64,000 nt of DNA from Pseudomonas sp. Q2-TVG4-2. Its GTDB lineage: Bacteria; Pseudomonadota; Gammaproteobacteria; Pseudomonadales; Pseudomonadaceae. The position numbers and the translations under genes are program-made. The stretch spans positions 62,001-126,000 of the forward strand of contig NZ_LGLW01000007.1 in NCBI RefSeq assembly GCF_013620795.1. The letters run 5' to 3'. Numbering within the stretch: the first letter of the stretch is position 1; the number at the start of each line of letters is the position of its first letter. Under the pieces are notes generated by a model. It saw only the letters and a list, made by a program, of their open reading frames with translations, was not told the origin of the DNA and did not search any database. This document shows positions 8,590-17,867 of this stretch, piece after piece.

Positions 8590-9885
8590 TCAGTGCAGCT
8601 TGAGGCGGGGCACCGTGCTGGTGCTGATCTTGTCGCCGATCATCATCAGTGCAGTGCGCGCAATTCCATACAGTGCGATCTGATGCATCCGGTACAGCGA
8701 GACATAAAACATCCGTGCGAGCCAGCCTTCGAGCATGACATTGCCGGTGAGGTTACCCATTAGGTTACCGACCGCGGAAAAGCTCGACAGGGAAATCAGG
8801 GAGCCGTAGTCGCGGTAACGGTAGCTGGGCAGGCTTTGGCCTTCTAGCCGTCGCGCAAGCGACTTGGCAAGCAGCGAGGCCTGCTGGTGCGCGGCCTGCG
8901 CCCGTGGTGGAACGTTGCGGTCGCTGTCCGCCTGCGGGCAGGCGGCGCAATCGCCGAAGGCGAATATGTTCTCGTCTCGGGTGGTCTGCAAAGTTGGCAA
9001 AACTTGCAGTTGGTTGATCCGGTTGGTCTCTAGTTCGTCTAGCTCATGCAGGAAGCTCGGCGCTCTGATGCCGGCTGCCCATACCTTAAGCGTGGCCGGA
9101 ACGAAGTCGCCGCTCTTGGTGTGCAAGCCTTCTTCGGTGACCTCGCTCACAGCGGCGTCTGTGAGTACGGTTACGCCCAGGTCGCGGAGCGTCTGATGTA
9201 CCGGCTGGCCGATGCGCTCTGGCAGCGCTGGAAGAACCCGGGGGCCTGCTTCGATGAGAGTGATACGGACATTTTCCGGCTTGATGCCATCCAGGCCATA
9301 GGCGGCGAGTTCGCGTGCGGCATGGTGCAGTTCCGCTGCCAGTTCGACGCCGGTCGCGCCGGCGCCAACGATGGCCATTTCAATGGTGCTGTGGTGGCCC
9401 TCGGTGGCGTGGGCGCGCATGTAATGGCTGAGCAAGCGGCGGTGGAAGCGTTCAGCCTGCTCACGCGTATCGAGAAAAATGCAGTGCTCAGCCGCGCCCT
9501 TGGTGCCGAAATCATTGGTCGTGCTGCCGACCGCTATCACTAGCGTGTCATAGTTGAGCGTGCGGGCTGGTACCAGCTCGACTCCATGCTCGTCGAACGA
9601 CGCAGCTAGATGTACGCATTTGCGTTCACGTTCCAGGCCGCTCATGCGGCCCATCTGGAACTCGAAGTGATTCCATTTGGCTTGGGCAACATAGTTGAGC
9701 TCATCGGCGGACGAATTCAATGACCCGGCCGCCACCTCGTGCAGGAGCGGTTTCCAGATATGGGTCAGATTGGCGTCGATCAGTGTGATGCGGGCCTTGC
9801 CGCGTTTGCCCAGGGTTCTACCCAGTCGGGTGGCGAGCTCCAGGCCGCCGGCGCCGCCGCCGACGATTACGATGCGATGTGTCAT
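8590..9885 (-). CDS. ndh: Type II NADH dehydrogenase (Ndh, NDH-2)
   Basis: Single-subunit, non-proton-pumping NADH:quinone oxidoreductase at the inner membrane face. An N-terminal FAD Rossmann motif (IVIVGGGAGGLELA) and an internal NADH Rossmann motif (MAIVGAGATGVELAAEL, about residues 170-187) are visible, plus FAFGDCAACPQ, the FAD-contact motif near residue 310. The C-terminal about 60 residues are amphipathic and serve membrane binding. The length of 431 aa is normal for Pseudomonas Ndh. It is convergent with the tRNA operon. Confidence 0.93.
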   Translation of the reverse strand: MTHRIVIVGGGAGGLELATRLGRTLGKRGKARITLIDANLTHIWKPLLHEVAAGSLNSSADELNYVAQAKWNHFEFQMGRMSGLERERKCVHLAASFDEHGVELVPARTLNYDTLVIAVGSTTNDFGTKGAAEHCIFLDTREQAERFHRRLLSHYMRAHATEGHHSTIEMAIVGAGATGVELAAELHHAARELAAYGLDGIKPENVRITLIEAGPRVLPALPERIGQPVHQTLRDLGVTVLTDAAVSEVTEEGLHTKSGDFVPATLKVWAAGIRAPSFLHELDELETNRINQLQVLPTLQTTRDENIFAFGDCAACPQADSDRNVPPRAQAAHQQASLLAKSLARRLEGQSLPSYRYRDYGSLISLSSFSAVGNLMGNLTGNVMLEGWLARMFYVSLYRMHQIALYGIARTALMMIGDKISTSTVPRLKLH

Positions 9886-9941
9886 GGAATGAACTCATAA
9901 GGCTTTACGGAATTCGATCAGGCGCCGAGAGGAGGGGCTAT

Positions 9942-10115
9942 TCATAGCACTAGGCGACTCAGGAGGCGGCTCAGCAGGCCCAGGCCGACAACCACTGCCA
10001 GCACCAACACAAGAAGCAGCCAGGGCCGAAAGGGACGGCGCTCGACTTGGTGCTGAGGCGTGCTGAGGTATTGGTCAACGCGTTTTTGGTCTTCGGGATT
10101 CAGGCGGCTAGGCAT
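9942..10115 (-). CDS. DUF3094 small membrane protein
   Basis: 57-aa protein starting MPSRLNPEDQKRV with a single C-terminal transmembrane helix (PWLLLVLVLAVVVGLGLL). This is the DUF3094 pattern of pseudomonads. The start at 10115 has GAGGTG 5 nt upstream; an in-frame start at 10142 has none. Function unknown. It lies upstream of ndh on the same strand with a 56-bp gap. Confidence 0.75.
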   Translation of the reverse strand: MPSRLNPEDQKRVDQYLSTPQHQVERRPFRPWLLLVLVLAVVVGLGLLSRLLSRLVL

Positions 10116-10280
10116 ACGCACCTCGAAAGGGGATGCAGGCATTCTAGCGGTGCGGTGGCAAAAGCCAAGCGTGGCAGCCGCTGATGGCGGCTACCGGCGG
10201 AGCAGAACGAGGCGAAATGGACATCTCTGTTGGGGGAAGCGTTGCGGCATGAAGAGCGCTGGCTCCTGCATGCCTAAGCG

Positions 10281-12575
10281 TTAGCGACCGCTGTGCTTCA
10301 GGCTGCGGAGGTTTCCGATTACCGACTCCAGCGCGCGGTCGAAAAGCAGCGCGTCGTTGAGCAGGCGTATGGCGCCGCGACGGAACTCGATAGCCAGTCC
10401 CATCCGGGTCTTTTCCAGGACTTTCATGCCGGTGCGGTTAACGAAGATGTATTTGCCCGTGGGCTTGATCACAGCGGCCAGTTTGCAGCGGAGCTTGTGA
10501 TCCTCGTCCTCTTGGAATTCAACCCAGCTGCCGACTCGCAGGTTGTCTACCTGAGTCAGTGCTTCATCATTGTCGGCCAGGTTGATTTCGGGCTCCTGCT
10601 CGCGGCTTTCACCCGGAGCCAGCAAGACGATCTCTTCATTAACTTCGACCATCGCTGGGGAGATGGGGTCATCTGCCTCATCCTCACGCGGAGGTAGCTC
10701 CAGCTTCTGCTCGGTGACGATCTCCCCGCGAGCAAGGGGGGCGTTGGTCGGGGCAGGCTGGGTCGGCTGGGTGAGCTGCTGCAGCGTCTGGACATGCAGC
10801 GCTTCGAGTCGAGTGAAGAAGTCACTTGTGGAGAACGGGTCAAACGCCGCGCTGACCAGTCCCTCACGAAGATTTTTCAGCAGGCTCGGAACCAGTTCCA
10901 GCAACTGCGCGCGGGACTCGGGGTCGTCGTGTGGCGTGACGCTCCAAATAAGGTCATCCATCGTTCCGAGCGCGGCTTGCCATTGTTCGGACTGCGTGCC
11001 GTGTTTCAGGCAGGTCAGCAACAAAACCTTGCTCCATGCCTCTTGCAGAAGCCGGACGACCACTTCCGGAAGGGTCTTGCCGAGCAGGCGCTGATTGAGT
11101 GCATGCTCGACTTCTTGACGCGCCATTTCAGCCTTGGCCCGTCCTTCTTCGGCATCCCGCGTGCGTTGTTCAAGCAACTCGCTGCGGCGACGCTCATCGC
11201 CCGTGAAGGCGAGGAAATCGGCAAGCAGCTCAGAGAAGATCGCCGGGTCATCTACGAAGTCGTTCAGCAGGCGAGACACGACCTGCTCGATCTTCTGATA
11301 CAGGCTGTCGCGTTGGGCTTCGTCCTGCTCACCCCATCCCATGGCAGCCGATGCGATCTCATTGAGCAGGCGCCGGGCCGGGTGGCTGCCGCGGCTGAAG
11401 AAGGTTTTGTCCAGAACGGCGACTTTCAATACCGGGATCTGCAGGCGACCGATCAGTGCCTTGAGCGAATCGGGCAGGGTGCGGTCGTCGAGGATGAACT
11501 CGAACAGCATCGACACCAAGTTTATGACGTCTTCGTCGACTTCGCCGACCACACGTGATTTACCGCTCTTGGCGCTGACCCGCTGCAGGAGCTGCTCGAG
11601 CTGGCCCGGCAGATCGTACTCATTAACCTGCTGGGGAGCGCGTGATTGAAGATGCGAGAGCAGCCGCATCAGGTCGTTGCTAGAGATCGGGACGGCATCG
11701 TTGGGCAGATTACGGGCGGGCAGTACGCTGCCACGCAGCTCGGAAAGCAGTGCCTGCAGTGCGGCAAACGCTTCATGAACGCCATCGTCGGCGTATGCCG
11801 ACGATTCACTGACACCTGTTCCCGCTCCTGATCGCGGTGCGCTGCTTCCCGTCGCAGCTGAACGGCTCGGGGAGCGGCGCGGCATCGCCGACTGCAGTTC
11901 TGGCAGGATGCCCGCAGCGACCAATGTCTGGTTCGATTCGGCGTAGAGCTGTTCGAGATCCGTGAGCACGTAACGCTCGAACAGCTTGAGAATGATCAGC
12001 TTGACCTTGATTTCGACGCCCAGACTGCGACAGGCCTCGAGGAAGTATTCGCACAGCTGCTGGGGGCTCAGTGGATTGTTCTTGTCGTCCAGCTTTTTGC
12101 TTACCAGCACATTCATGCGAGTGGTGAGGTGGCTGAGCGGTTGGCTGGCGCGGCTCATCACCTTGGCGACCATGGTGTCGATCGCGACCGATTCTTCCAG
12201 TTCGTCGTTTTGTACCAGCGCCAGGCTGTCAAATGACGCTTCCGGTTGCGCGGGCTTGCCTATTTCGTACTGATTGAGCTTGGCGAAGGATTCGAAAACC
12301 TGTTGCAGGAAGCCCCGCTCGATACCGCGGCGCTTCATGCGCAGGTCGCGCATGGCTTCAAAGAAGGCGTTCTGCTCGGCATTGCTGGTGGCGCGATCAG
12401 CGATCTCGAAGAGCGAGTCATCGGCGTTGTCGAACAGTGTCTGCAAGGCCAGGCGCAGCTGTTGAGCCGCTTTGTCACGCACGCTGATGAGCGCGACAGG
12501 TAGTCTACCTGCCGGCGAGGTCGGCTTTTGCTCAGGGGTGGCCTTCAGGTGCACCACTTTCGCATCGGTTCGCAT
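10281..12575 (-). CDS. DUF1631 family protein (large, function unknown)
   Basis: 764-aa cytoplasmic protein of the DUF1631 family. It is helix-rich and acidic with no membrane segment or catalytic motif that I recognise. A PilZ-like stretch may lie near the C-terminus (LRVGSWVEFQ, FVNRTGMKV), which in other families binds c-di-GMP or follows such a fold, but the key RxxxR motif is not clear. The start at 12575 (MRTDAKVVHL) has GGAGAG 7 nt upstream. The gene is divergent from nadC and alone in its transcription unit. Confidence 0.8.
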   Translation of the reverse strand: MRTDAKVVHLKATPEQKPTSPAGRLPVALISVRDKAAQQLRLALQTLFDNADDSLFEIADRATSNAEQNAFFEAMRDLRMKRRGIERGFLQQVFESFAKLNQYEIGKPAQPEASFDSLALVQNDELEESVAIDTMVAKVMSRASQPLSHLTTRMNVLVSKKLDDKNNPLSPQQLCEYFLEACRSLGVEIKVKLIILKLFERYVLTDLEQLYAESNQTLVAAGILPELQSAMPRRSPSRSAATGSSAPRSGAGTGVSESSAYADDGVHEAFAALQALLSELRGSVLPARNLPNDAVPISSNDLMRLLSHLQSRAPQQVNEYDLPGQLEQLLQRVSAKSGKSRVVGEVDEDVINLVSMLFEFILDDRTLPDSLKALIGRLQIPVLKVAVLDKTFFSRGSHPARRLLNEIASAAMGWGEQDEAQRDSLYQKIEQVVSRLLNDFVDDPAIFSELLADFLAFTGDERRRSELLEQRTRDAEEGRAKAEMARQEVEHALNQRLLGKTLPEVVVRLLQEAWSKVLLLTCLKHGTQSEQWQAALGTMDDLIWSVTPHDDPESRAQLLELVPSLLKNLREGLVSAAFDPFSTSDFFTRLEALHVQTLQQLTQPTQPAPTNAPLARGEIVTEQKLELPPREDEADDPISPAMVEVNEEIVLLAPGESREQEPEINLADNDEALTQVDNLRVGSWVEFQEDEDHKLRCKLAAVIKPTGKYIFVNRTGMKVLEKTRMGLAIEFRRGAIRLLNDALLFDRALESVIGNLRSLKHSGR

Positions 12576-12891
12576 CGAGAACTCTCCGGTCGCCTGCAAT
12601 ATTCAAGCGCTCAACAACGCGTAGCATGCCGCTGATCAGGGGCGGGGGCAACGGCTTGGCAATCATGGCAAGGTGCCGCCATTTCAATGGCGCCAATTTC
12701 TGACGCCATTATATGCATCTTGTTCATTAGCCTAGCGCGGTTTTGTTTTGGACATGACGCAGCTCACAGATACTTCTCGGGATCCTACAGGCGGTCGTCG
12801 TTGACAGAGTTGTCAGCGTCGTCCCAGGCCCATGTGCTGCCAAGCTTGTCTACGTCTTATACTCTCGCCCCGAATTCAATGGGAGCTCGTC
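12576..12891 (+). other. 316-bp intergenic region between DUF1631 gene and nadC
   Basis: No gene. It should hold the divergent promoters. Visible are a small hairpin GCCATT-TC-AATGGC at 12676-12689, an imperfect palindrome TTGACAGAGTTGTCA near 12802, and a TATACT -10-like hexamer about 35 bp upstream of nadC without a clear -35. Confidence 0.5.
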
Positions 12892-13740
12892 GTGGCCAAT
12901 ATCACCCTAGCGGATCTATCCGCCGAAATTGAAACCAATGTACGCAAAGCGCTGGCTGAGGATGTCGGCACGGGTGACATCACGGCGCAGCTGATCCCGG
13001 CCGAGCGGCTTGGCCATGCTACTGTCATCACTCGCGAGGCGGCGGTCATTAGCGGCACGGCCTGGGTCGACGCGGTGTTTCGACAGTTGGACCCGCGTGT
13101 TGCGGTGCATTGGCAAGTGGTCGATGGGGAGCAGGTTGCCGCCGATCGCGTTCTGTTTCATCTCGAAGGTCCGGCGCGTGCGTTACTTAGCGGCGAGCGC
13201 GCGGCGCTGAATTTCCTGCAGACGCTATCGGGTGTCGCGACCCGCTGCCGATACTATGCCGATCTTGTCGAAGGCACCGGTGTGCGACTGCTCGATACCC
13301 GCAAAACCATTCCCGGCTTACGCCTGGCGCAGAAGTACGCAGTCACCTGTGGCGGCTGCCATAACCATCGGATCGGTCTGTACGATGCCTTCCTGATCAA
13401 GGAAAACCATATCGCGGCTTGCGGCGGGATCGCCGAAGCCGTTGCGGCCGCTCATCGCATTGCACCGGGCAAGCCAGTGGAAGTCGAGGTAGAAAGCCTC
13501 GCGGAGCTGGAGCAGGCGCTGTGCGCCGGTGCTGATGTTGTAATGTTGGATGAGTTGAGTCTGGCTGACATGCGCACCGCAGTCGGTATTGCGACTGGTC
13601 GGGCGAAGCTGGAGGCGTCCGGCGGGATCGATGATGAGACGCTACGCGCGATCGCTGAAACCGGCGTGGACTACATTTCGATCGGTGCCCTGACCAAGCA
13701 TATCCGGGCAATCGATCTATCGATGCGCCTGAAGCAGTAG
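12892..13740 (+). CDS. nadC: NadC nicotinate-nucleotide pyrophosphorylase (quinolinate phosphoribosyltransferase)
   Basis: Converts quinolinate and PRPP to nicotinate mononucleotide, CO2 and PPi in de novo NAD synthesis. Family motifs include EDVGTGDIT near the N-terminus, [11 protein letters not shown] (substrate-binding Arg/Lys), [19 protein letters not shown], and the barrel end VMLDE and ISIGALTKH. The chosen GTG at 12892 follows GGGAG and gives 282 aa, the usual Pseudomonas length. The upstream in-frame ATG at 12832 adds 20 unlikely residues. Confidence 0.95.
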   Translation: MANITLADLSAEIETNVRKALAEDVGTGDITAQLIPAERLGHATVITREAAVISGTAWVDAVFRQLDPRVAVHWQVVDGEQVAADRVLFHLEGPARALLSGERAALNFLQTLSGVATRCRYYADLVEGTGVRLLDTRKTIPGLRLAQKYAVTCGGCHNHRIGLYDAFLIKENHIAACGGIAEAVAAAHRIAPGKPVEVEVESLAELEQALCAGADVVMLDELSLADMRTAVGIATGRAKLEASGGIDDETLRAIAETGVDYISIGALTKHIRAIDLSMRLKQ

Positions 13741-13750
13741 CGCAACGGGG

Positions 13751-13772
13751 GGCGGCACTCAAGCGTGCCGCC
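13751..13772. terminator. bidirectional hairpin between nadC and zapG-like gene
   Basis: Perfect 8-bp stem GGCGGCAC/GTGCCGCC with a 6-nt loop, between two convergent genes. No T-run, so termination strength is uncertain. Confidence 0.5.
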
Positions 13773-13780
13773 GCGATGAC

Positions 13781-14212
13781 TCAATGCCTGCTTTTCAGCC
13801 CGAAGTTCTCATCCAGCGTGCCGGGGACATCGGCATCCTTGGGCGCATAGTCTTTTGGCGGCTCGGTGAACGTCGGCGAATTCAAGCGCTCCCGGTGGCT
13901 ATGGGATTCTTCGCTGTGCAAGGCGGCGAGCAAACGTTGCCGGGTCTGCTCATCGAGCGCGAGCTTATCGGCGCCTTCGGACAGATGATTCTGCATGTCC
14001 TGGTAGCTGTTGGTCAGTTTACGCAGCAGGCTGGCGGTGGTGTTGAAATGCGTAACCACCTCGCTCTGATAGGCATCGAGGCGCTCCTGCAAGTCATCCA
14101 CCTGACGCTGCGTGCTGCTTGGTGCGCTGTTGCGCGCAATCAGATAACCAATGACGATGCCGGCGATCACGCCGACGATCGGGAGCAACCAGGTCGCGAG
14201 GGTCTGTTCCAC
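13781..14212 (-). CDS. zapG: ZapG/YhcB-like DUF1043 inner-membrane protein
   Basis: 143-aa protein with one N-terminal transmembrane helix (about residues 6-24, TWLLPIVGVIAGIVIGYLIA) and a cytoplasmic coiled coil (about 35-100: VDDLQERLDAYQSEVVTHFN, YQDMQNHLSEGADKL). This is the YhcB/ZapG layout, linked in E. coli to envelope growth and division. The start is GTG at 14212 behind AGAGGAAG. The open frame continues far upstream, but nothing there resembles the family. Disordered Pro/Asp-rich C-terminus. Confidence 0.82.
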   Translation of the reverse strand: MEQTLATWLLPIVGVIAGIVIGYLIARNSAPSSTQRQVDDLQERLDAYQSEVVTHFNTTASLLRKLTNSYQDMQNHLSEGADKLALDEQTRQRLLAALHSEESHSHRERLNSPTFTEPPKDYAPKDADVPGTLDENFGLKSRH

Positions 14213-14365
14213 GAGTACTTCCTCTAAATAACGGCTGTGCTGTGCAGCAGCGAAAAATCTTGCGGTGTTGGTCGGGCAGGGCGGCTGTCGAGCCAGAACA
14301 CAGCTGACCCCCGGGTTCTGCACCGTCTTATACGGTGGTTTTCCCACGGCCTGATACGTTAACGT

Positions 14366-14420
14366 CTCGTACCTGCCCTGTATACCGCAACGCGATATGG
14401 CGATCACTAGCAGGTACGAG
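14366..14420. repeat. 11-bp perfect inverted repeat upstream of hydrolase gene
   Basis: CTCGTACCTGC at 14366-14376 and GCAGGTACGAG at 14410-14420 can form a stem with a 33-nt loop. It ends 38 bp before the hydrolase start and could be a leader stem-loop or part of an operator. Confidence 0.6.
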
Positions 14421-14458
14421 CAAGACGAGTCGACGAGCCCCAAGGTCACGGAGTTACT

Positions 14459-15088
14459 TTGTTGAAACGTGAAAACCCCATATCCATCGCAGGTCCCGCC
14501 GGTGTACTGGAGGGTCTGCATTTCGATCTGCCCGATGCGCGCGGTTTGGCGCTCATCTGTCATCCCAATCCGGTCAAGGGCGGGACCATGCTCAACAAGG
14601 TGGTCTCGACGCTTCAGCGCACGGCTCGCGATGCGGGCTACACCACGCTTCGCTTCAACTATCGCGGCGTCGGCGGCAGCGCCGGTAGCCATGATATGAA
14701 CACTGGCGAGATCGACGATGCCGAGGCTGCGCTGCGCTGGTTCCAGACGCAGCACCCTGGGCTGCCGGTGACGCTGTTGGGCTTCTCCTTTGGCGGCTTC
14801 GTTGCGGCGGCGCTGGCAGGGCGGCTCGAGGCGCGTGGTGAGACGCTGGAGCGGTTGTTCATGGTAGCGCCGGCAGTTTCGCGGCTGGCTGACCAGCCAT
14901 TGGCGGAGCGCTGCACGTTGACCATCATTCAACCCGACGAGGATGAAGTCATTGACCCCGCTTCAGTGCATGGCTTTTCGGCCGGGCTCCAGCGCCCCCA
15001 TGAGCTGCTGAAAGTGGCAGAATGCAGCCACTTTTTCCACGGCAAACTGGTCGAGCTGAAAGAGCTGGTCGCCCCGCGCCTGGGCTAG
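14459..15088 (+). CDS. alpha/beta hydrolase (YsgA/COG2945-like)
   Basis: 209-aa cytoplasmic alpha/beta hydrolase of the short COG2945 type. Motifs: CHPNPVKGGTM after the first strands, FNYRGVGGSAG (oxyanion region), nucleophile elbow GFSFGGF with Ser near residue 117, acid region QPDEDEVIDP, and catalytic His in CSHFFHGK. The start is TTG (two adjacent TTG codons, 14459 or 14462) behind GGAG. The substrate is unknown. It is divergent from the zapG-like gene and 108 bp upstream of trpS. Confidence 0.82.
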   Translation: MLKRENPISIAGPAGVLEGLHFDLPDARGLALICHPNPVKGGTMLNKVVSTLQRTARDAGYTTLRFNYRGVGGSAGSHDMNTGEIDDAEAALRWFQTQHPGLPVTLLGFSFGGFVAAALAGRLEARGETLERLFMVAPAVSRLADQPLAERCTLTIIQPDEDEVIDPASVHGFSAGLQRPHELLKVAECSHFFHGKLVELKELVAPRLG

Positions 15089-15196
15089 TTCGCTGACTCC
15101 CACGCGTGCCACGCCGCCAGGTCTGGCACGCGGCTGGCTAACGACACGGTCCGACCACAGGCTCGCCGCTCGCTCTGATTGAATCGAGATGATTGT

Positions 15197-16555
15197 ATGA
15201 AAACCCGAATCCTCACCGGTATTACCACCACGGGCACGCCCCATCTGGGCAATTACGCTGGTGCCATCCGGCCGGCTATCGTGGCCAGTCGGGAAGCCGA
15301 CGCCGACTCCTTTTATTTCCTCGCCGATTACCACGCATTAATCAAATGCGACGATCCGCAGCGTATTCAACAATCGCGTCTTGAAATCGCCGCCACCTGG
15401 CTGGCCTGCGGCCTGGATGCTGAGCGAGTGACCTTCTATCGTCAGTCCGACATTCCCGAGATCCCTGAGCTGACCTGGCTGCTGACCTGCGTTGCCGGCA
15501 AGGGCTTATTGAACCGGGCACACGCCTACAAGGCGTCGGTGGACAAGAATGTCGAGCTAGGCGAGGACCCGGACGCCGGCATCACCATGGGGCTGTTCAG
15601 CTATCCGGTGTTAATGGCGGCGGACATCCTCATGTTCAACGCACACAAGGTACCGGTCGGGCGCGATCAGATTCAGCATGTGGAGATGGCCCGCGACATT
15701 GCCCAGCGTTTCAACCACCTGTTCGGCAGCGGCAAGGACCTGTTCACCCTACCGGCCGCGCTGATCGAGGAAAGCGTGGCGACCCTGCCTGGGCTCGACG
15801 GGCGCAAGATGTCCAAGAGCTACGACAACACCATCCCGCTGTTCGCCAGCGCTAAGGCGTTAAAGAGCACTATCGCGCGCATCGTCACCGACTCGAAGCT
15901 GCCTGGCGAGCCGAAAGATCCGGACAACTCCCATCTGTTCACCATCTACCAGGCCTTCGCCACGCCGACGCAGCTGGCCGAGTTCCGCGCCGAATTGATC
16001 GGCGGGCTGGCCTGGGGCGAGGCGAAGCAGCGTCTATTCCAGCTGCTCGACGACGAGCTCGGAGAGGCGCGCGAGCGCTACCACGCGTTGATGCAGCGCC
16101 CCGGTGATCTGGAGGACATTCTTCAGGCGGGTGCTGCCAAGGCGCGCAAGGTCGCTACGCCGTTTCTCGGCGAGCTGCGCGAGGCGGTCGGGCTGCGTAA
16201 TTTTCGCAGCGAAGCGCTGAGCACCGCGCCGGTCAAGAAGAAAGGCGGCAAGGCCGCTCGTTTCGCCAGTTTCCGGGAAAACGATGGCAGCTTCCGTTTC
16301 CGCTTTTTCGCCGCCGACGGTGAGGAGCTGCTACTTTCACGCCCGTTCGACGACCCGAAGGCAATCGGTATGATCAGCCAGCGCTTGATTGCTCAGGGTG
16401 TGGATGCGCTGGAACTTCGTGCTGACGAAGATAATCAATTCACCTTGTGGCTGGACGGCGAATGCATTGCCGACAGCCCTGGCTATGCCGATGAAGAAGC
16501 TCTGGAAGCCGCCATGCTGCGCCTGCGTCAGGCACTGGCGACACTTTCCGTGTAA
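15197..16555 (+). CDS. trpS: TrpS tryptophanyl-tRNA synthetase with C-terminal extension
   Basis: Class I synthetase charging tRNA-Trp. The HIGH-like motif is TPHLGNY (about residues 13-19) and the KMSKS motif is present in full (GRKMSKSYD near 215). The core ends near residue 340. An extra domain of about 100 residues follows a [10 protein letters not shown] linker and contains [16 protein letters not shown], resembling the YegP/DUF1508 repeat. This long form is the Pseudomonas type; E. coli TrpS is 334 aa. The ATG at 15197 is chosen over an in-frame start 6 codons upstream by family fit. Confidence 0.95.
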   Translation: MKTRILTGITTTGTPHLGNYAGAIRPAIVASREADADSFYFLADYHALIKCDDPQRIQQSRLEIAATWLACGLDAERVTFYRQSDIPEIPELTWLLTCVAGKGLLNRAHAYKASVDKNVELGEDPDAGITMGLFSYPVLMAADILMFNAHKVPVGRDQIQHVEMARDIAQRFNHLFGSGKDLFTLPAALIEESVATLPGLDGRKMSKSYDNTIPLFASAKALKSTIARIVTDSKLPGEPKDPDNSHLFTIYQAFATPTQLAEFRAELIGGLAWGEAKQRLFQLLDDELGEARERYHALMQRPGDLEDILQAGAAKARKVATPFLGELREAVGLRNFRSEALSTAPVKKKGGKAARFASFRENDGSFRFRFFAADGEELLLSRPFDDPKAIGMISQRLIAQGVDALELRADEDNQFTLWLDGECIADSPGYADEEALEAAMLRLRQALATLSV

Positions 16556-16710
16556 TCCCAGCAGAGGTTCGCCGATCGCTGCGCACCAGCGGACCCCTGC
16601 CGATCCCCTGATACCACCCGAGGCTCAAGCGCTTGAACGACCTGCGTAAATTGCCAACCACTGAGGGCGCGGCTAAAGTGTCGGCCCCGTTTCACTACCC
16701 AGACCCCGCC

Positions 16711-17805
16711 ATGACCCCTCTTGAGCGCTATCAGGAAGACCTGAAACGTCCCGACTTTTTTCACGATGCCGCCCAGGAAACTGCCGTGCGCCATCTGCAG
16801 CGTCTGTATGACGACCTGGTTGCTGACGACCGCAGTAAGTCCGGCCTGCTCGGTAAGCTGTTCGGCAAGAAACAGCAGGAACCGGTGAAAGGCCTGTATT
16901 TCTGGGGTGGTGTTGGCCGCGGCAAGACTTATCTGGTCGACACTTTTTTCGATGCGCTGCCGTTCGAGCGCAAGACGCGCACCCACTTTCACCGCTTCAT
17001 GAAGCGTGTGCACGAGGAAATGCGCACCCTCAAGGGCGAGAAGAACCCGCTCACGATCATCGGCAAGCGCTTCGCCGACGAGTCGCGAGTGATCTGCTTC
17101 GACGAGTTCTTCGTCTCCGACATCACCGACGCGATGATTCTGGCGACCCTGCTTGAGGAGTTGTTCAAGAACGGCGTGTGTTTGGTAGCGACCTCCAACA
17201 TCGTTCCGGATGGCCTGTACAAGGATGGCCTGCAACGCGCGCGCTTCCTGCCGGCGATCGAGCTGTTGAAGAAACATACCGAAATCGTCAACGTCGACAG
17301 CGGCATCGATTACCGCCTGCGCGCGCTTGAGCAGGCCGAGCTCTATCACTTCCCGCTCGATGCCGAGGCGGAGCAAAGCCTGGAGAAGAGCTTTCGTAGC
17401 CTGCTGCCGGAGCAGTGCCGGGTGCAGGAGAACGAAGCGTTGATGATCGAGAATCGCGAGATCGTCGCGCGCAAGGCGGCAGGCGGCGTCGCCTGGTTTG
17501 AGTTCCGCGAGCTCTGCGATGGTCCACGCAGCCAGAACGACTATATCGAACTGGGAAAGATCTTCGACGCGGTGCTGGTTGCCAACATCGAGCGGATGGA
17601 TGTCTCCAAGGACGACATGGCGCGTCGGTTCATTAACATGGTCGACGAGTTCTACGATCGCAACGTCAAGCTGATCCTCTCGGCCGAAGTCGAACTCAAG
17701 GATCTGTATGCCGGCGGGCGCCTGGAATTCGAATTCCAGCGCACCCTGAGTCGTCTGCTGGAAATGCAGTCGCACGAATACCTGGCGCGCCCACACAAAC
17801 CTTGA
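16711..17805 (+). CDS. zapE: ZapE (AFG1-like) cell-division ATPase
   Basis: AFG1-family AAA+ ATPase that in E. coli affects Z-ring stability at constriction. Walker A GGVGRGKTYLVD near residue 75, Walker B ICFDEFFVSDITDAM near residue 130, and sensor region LVATSN are visible. The start MTPLERYQEDLKRP at 16711 gives 364 aa, matching P. aeruginosa. A TTG start at 16633 would add 26 residues, and neither start has a strong ribosome binding site. It follows trpS by 155 bp. Confidence 0.92.
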   Translation: MTPLERYQEDLKRPDFFHDAAQETAVRHLQRLYDDLVADDRSKSGLLGKLFGKKQQEPVKGLYFWGGVGRGKTYLVDTFFDALPFERKTRTHFHRFMKRVHEEMRTLKGEKNPLTIIGKRFADESRVICFDEFFVSDITDAMILATLLEELFKNGVCLVATSNIVPDGLYKDGLQRARFLPAIELLKKHTEIVNVDSGIDYRLRALEQAELYHFPLDAEAEQSLEKSFRSLLPEQCRVQENEALMIENREIVARKAAGGVAWFEFRELCDGPRSQNDYIELGKIFDAVLVANIERMDVSKDDMARRFINMVDEFYDRNVKLILSAEVELKDLYAGGRLEFEFQRTLSRLLEMQSHEYLARPHKP

Positions 17806-17808
17806 AGA

Positions 17809-17867
17809 GGCAGCCTGAAGCTGAAGCTAAGCGCCCCATCCAGGCTAGCTTCCAGCTTCTAGCTGCC
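17809..17867. repeat. imperfect long hairpin between convergent genes
   Basis: Arms of about 20 bp: GGCAGCCTGAAGCTGAAGC on the left and the near-complement ending TAGCTGCC on the right, overlapping the stop codon of the GlxA-type gene. It probably ends both transcripts. The AAGCTGGAAGCT motif recurs near 60880 and looks like a genome-typical intergenic element. Confidence 0.5.
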
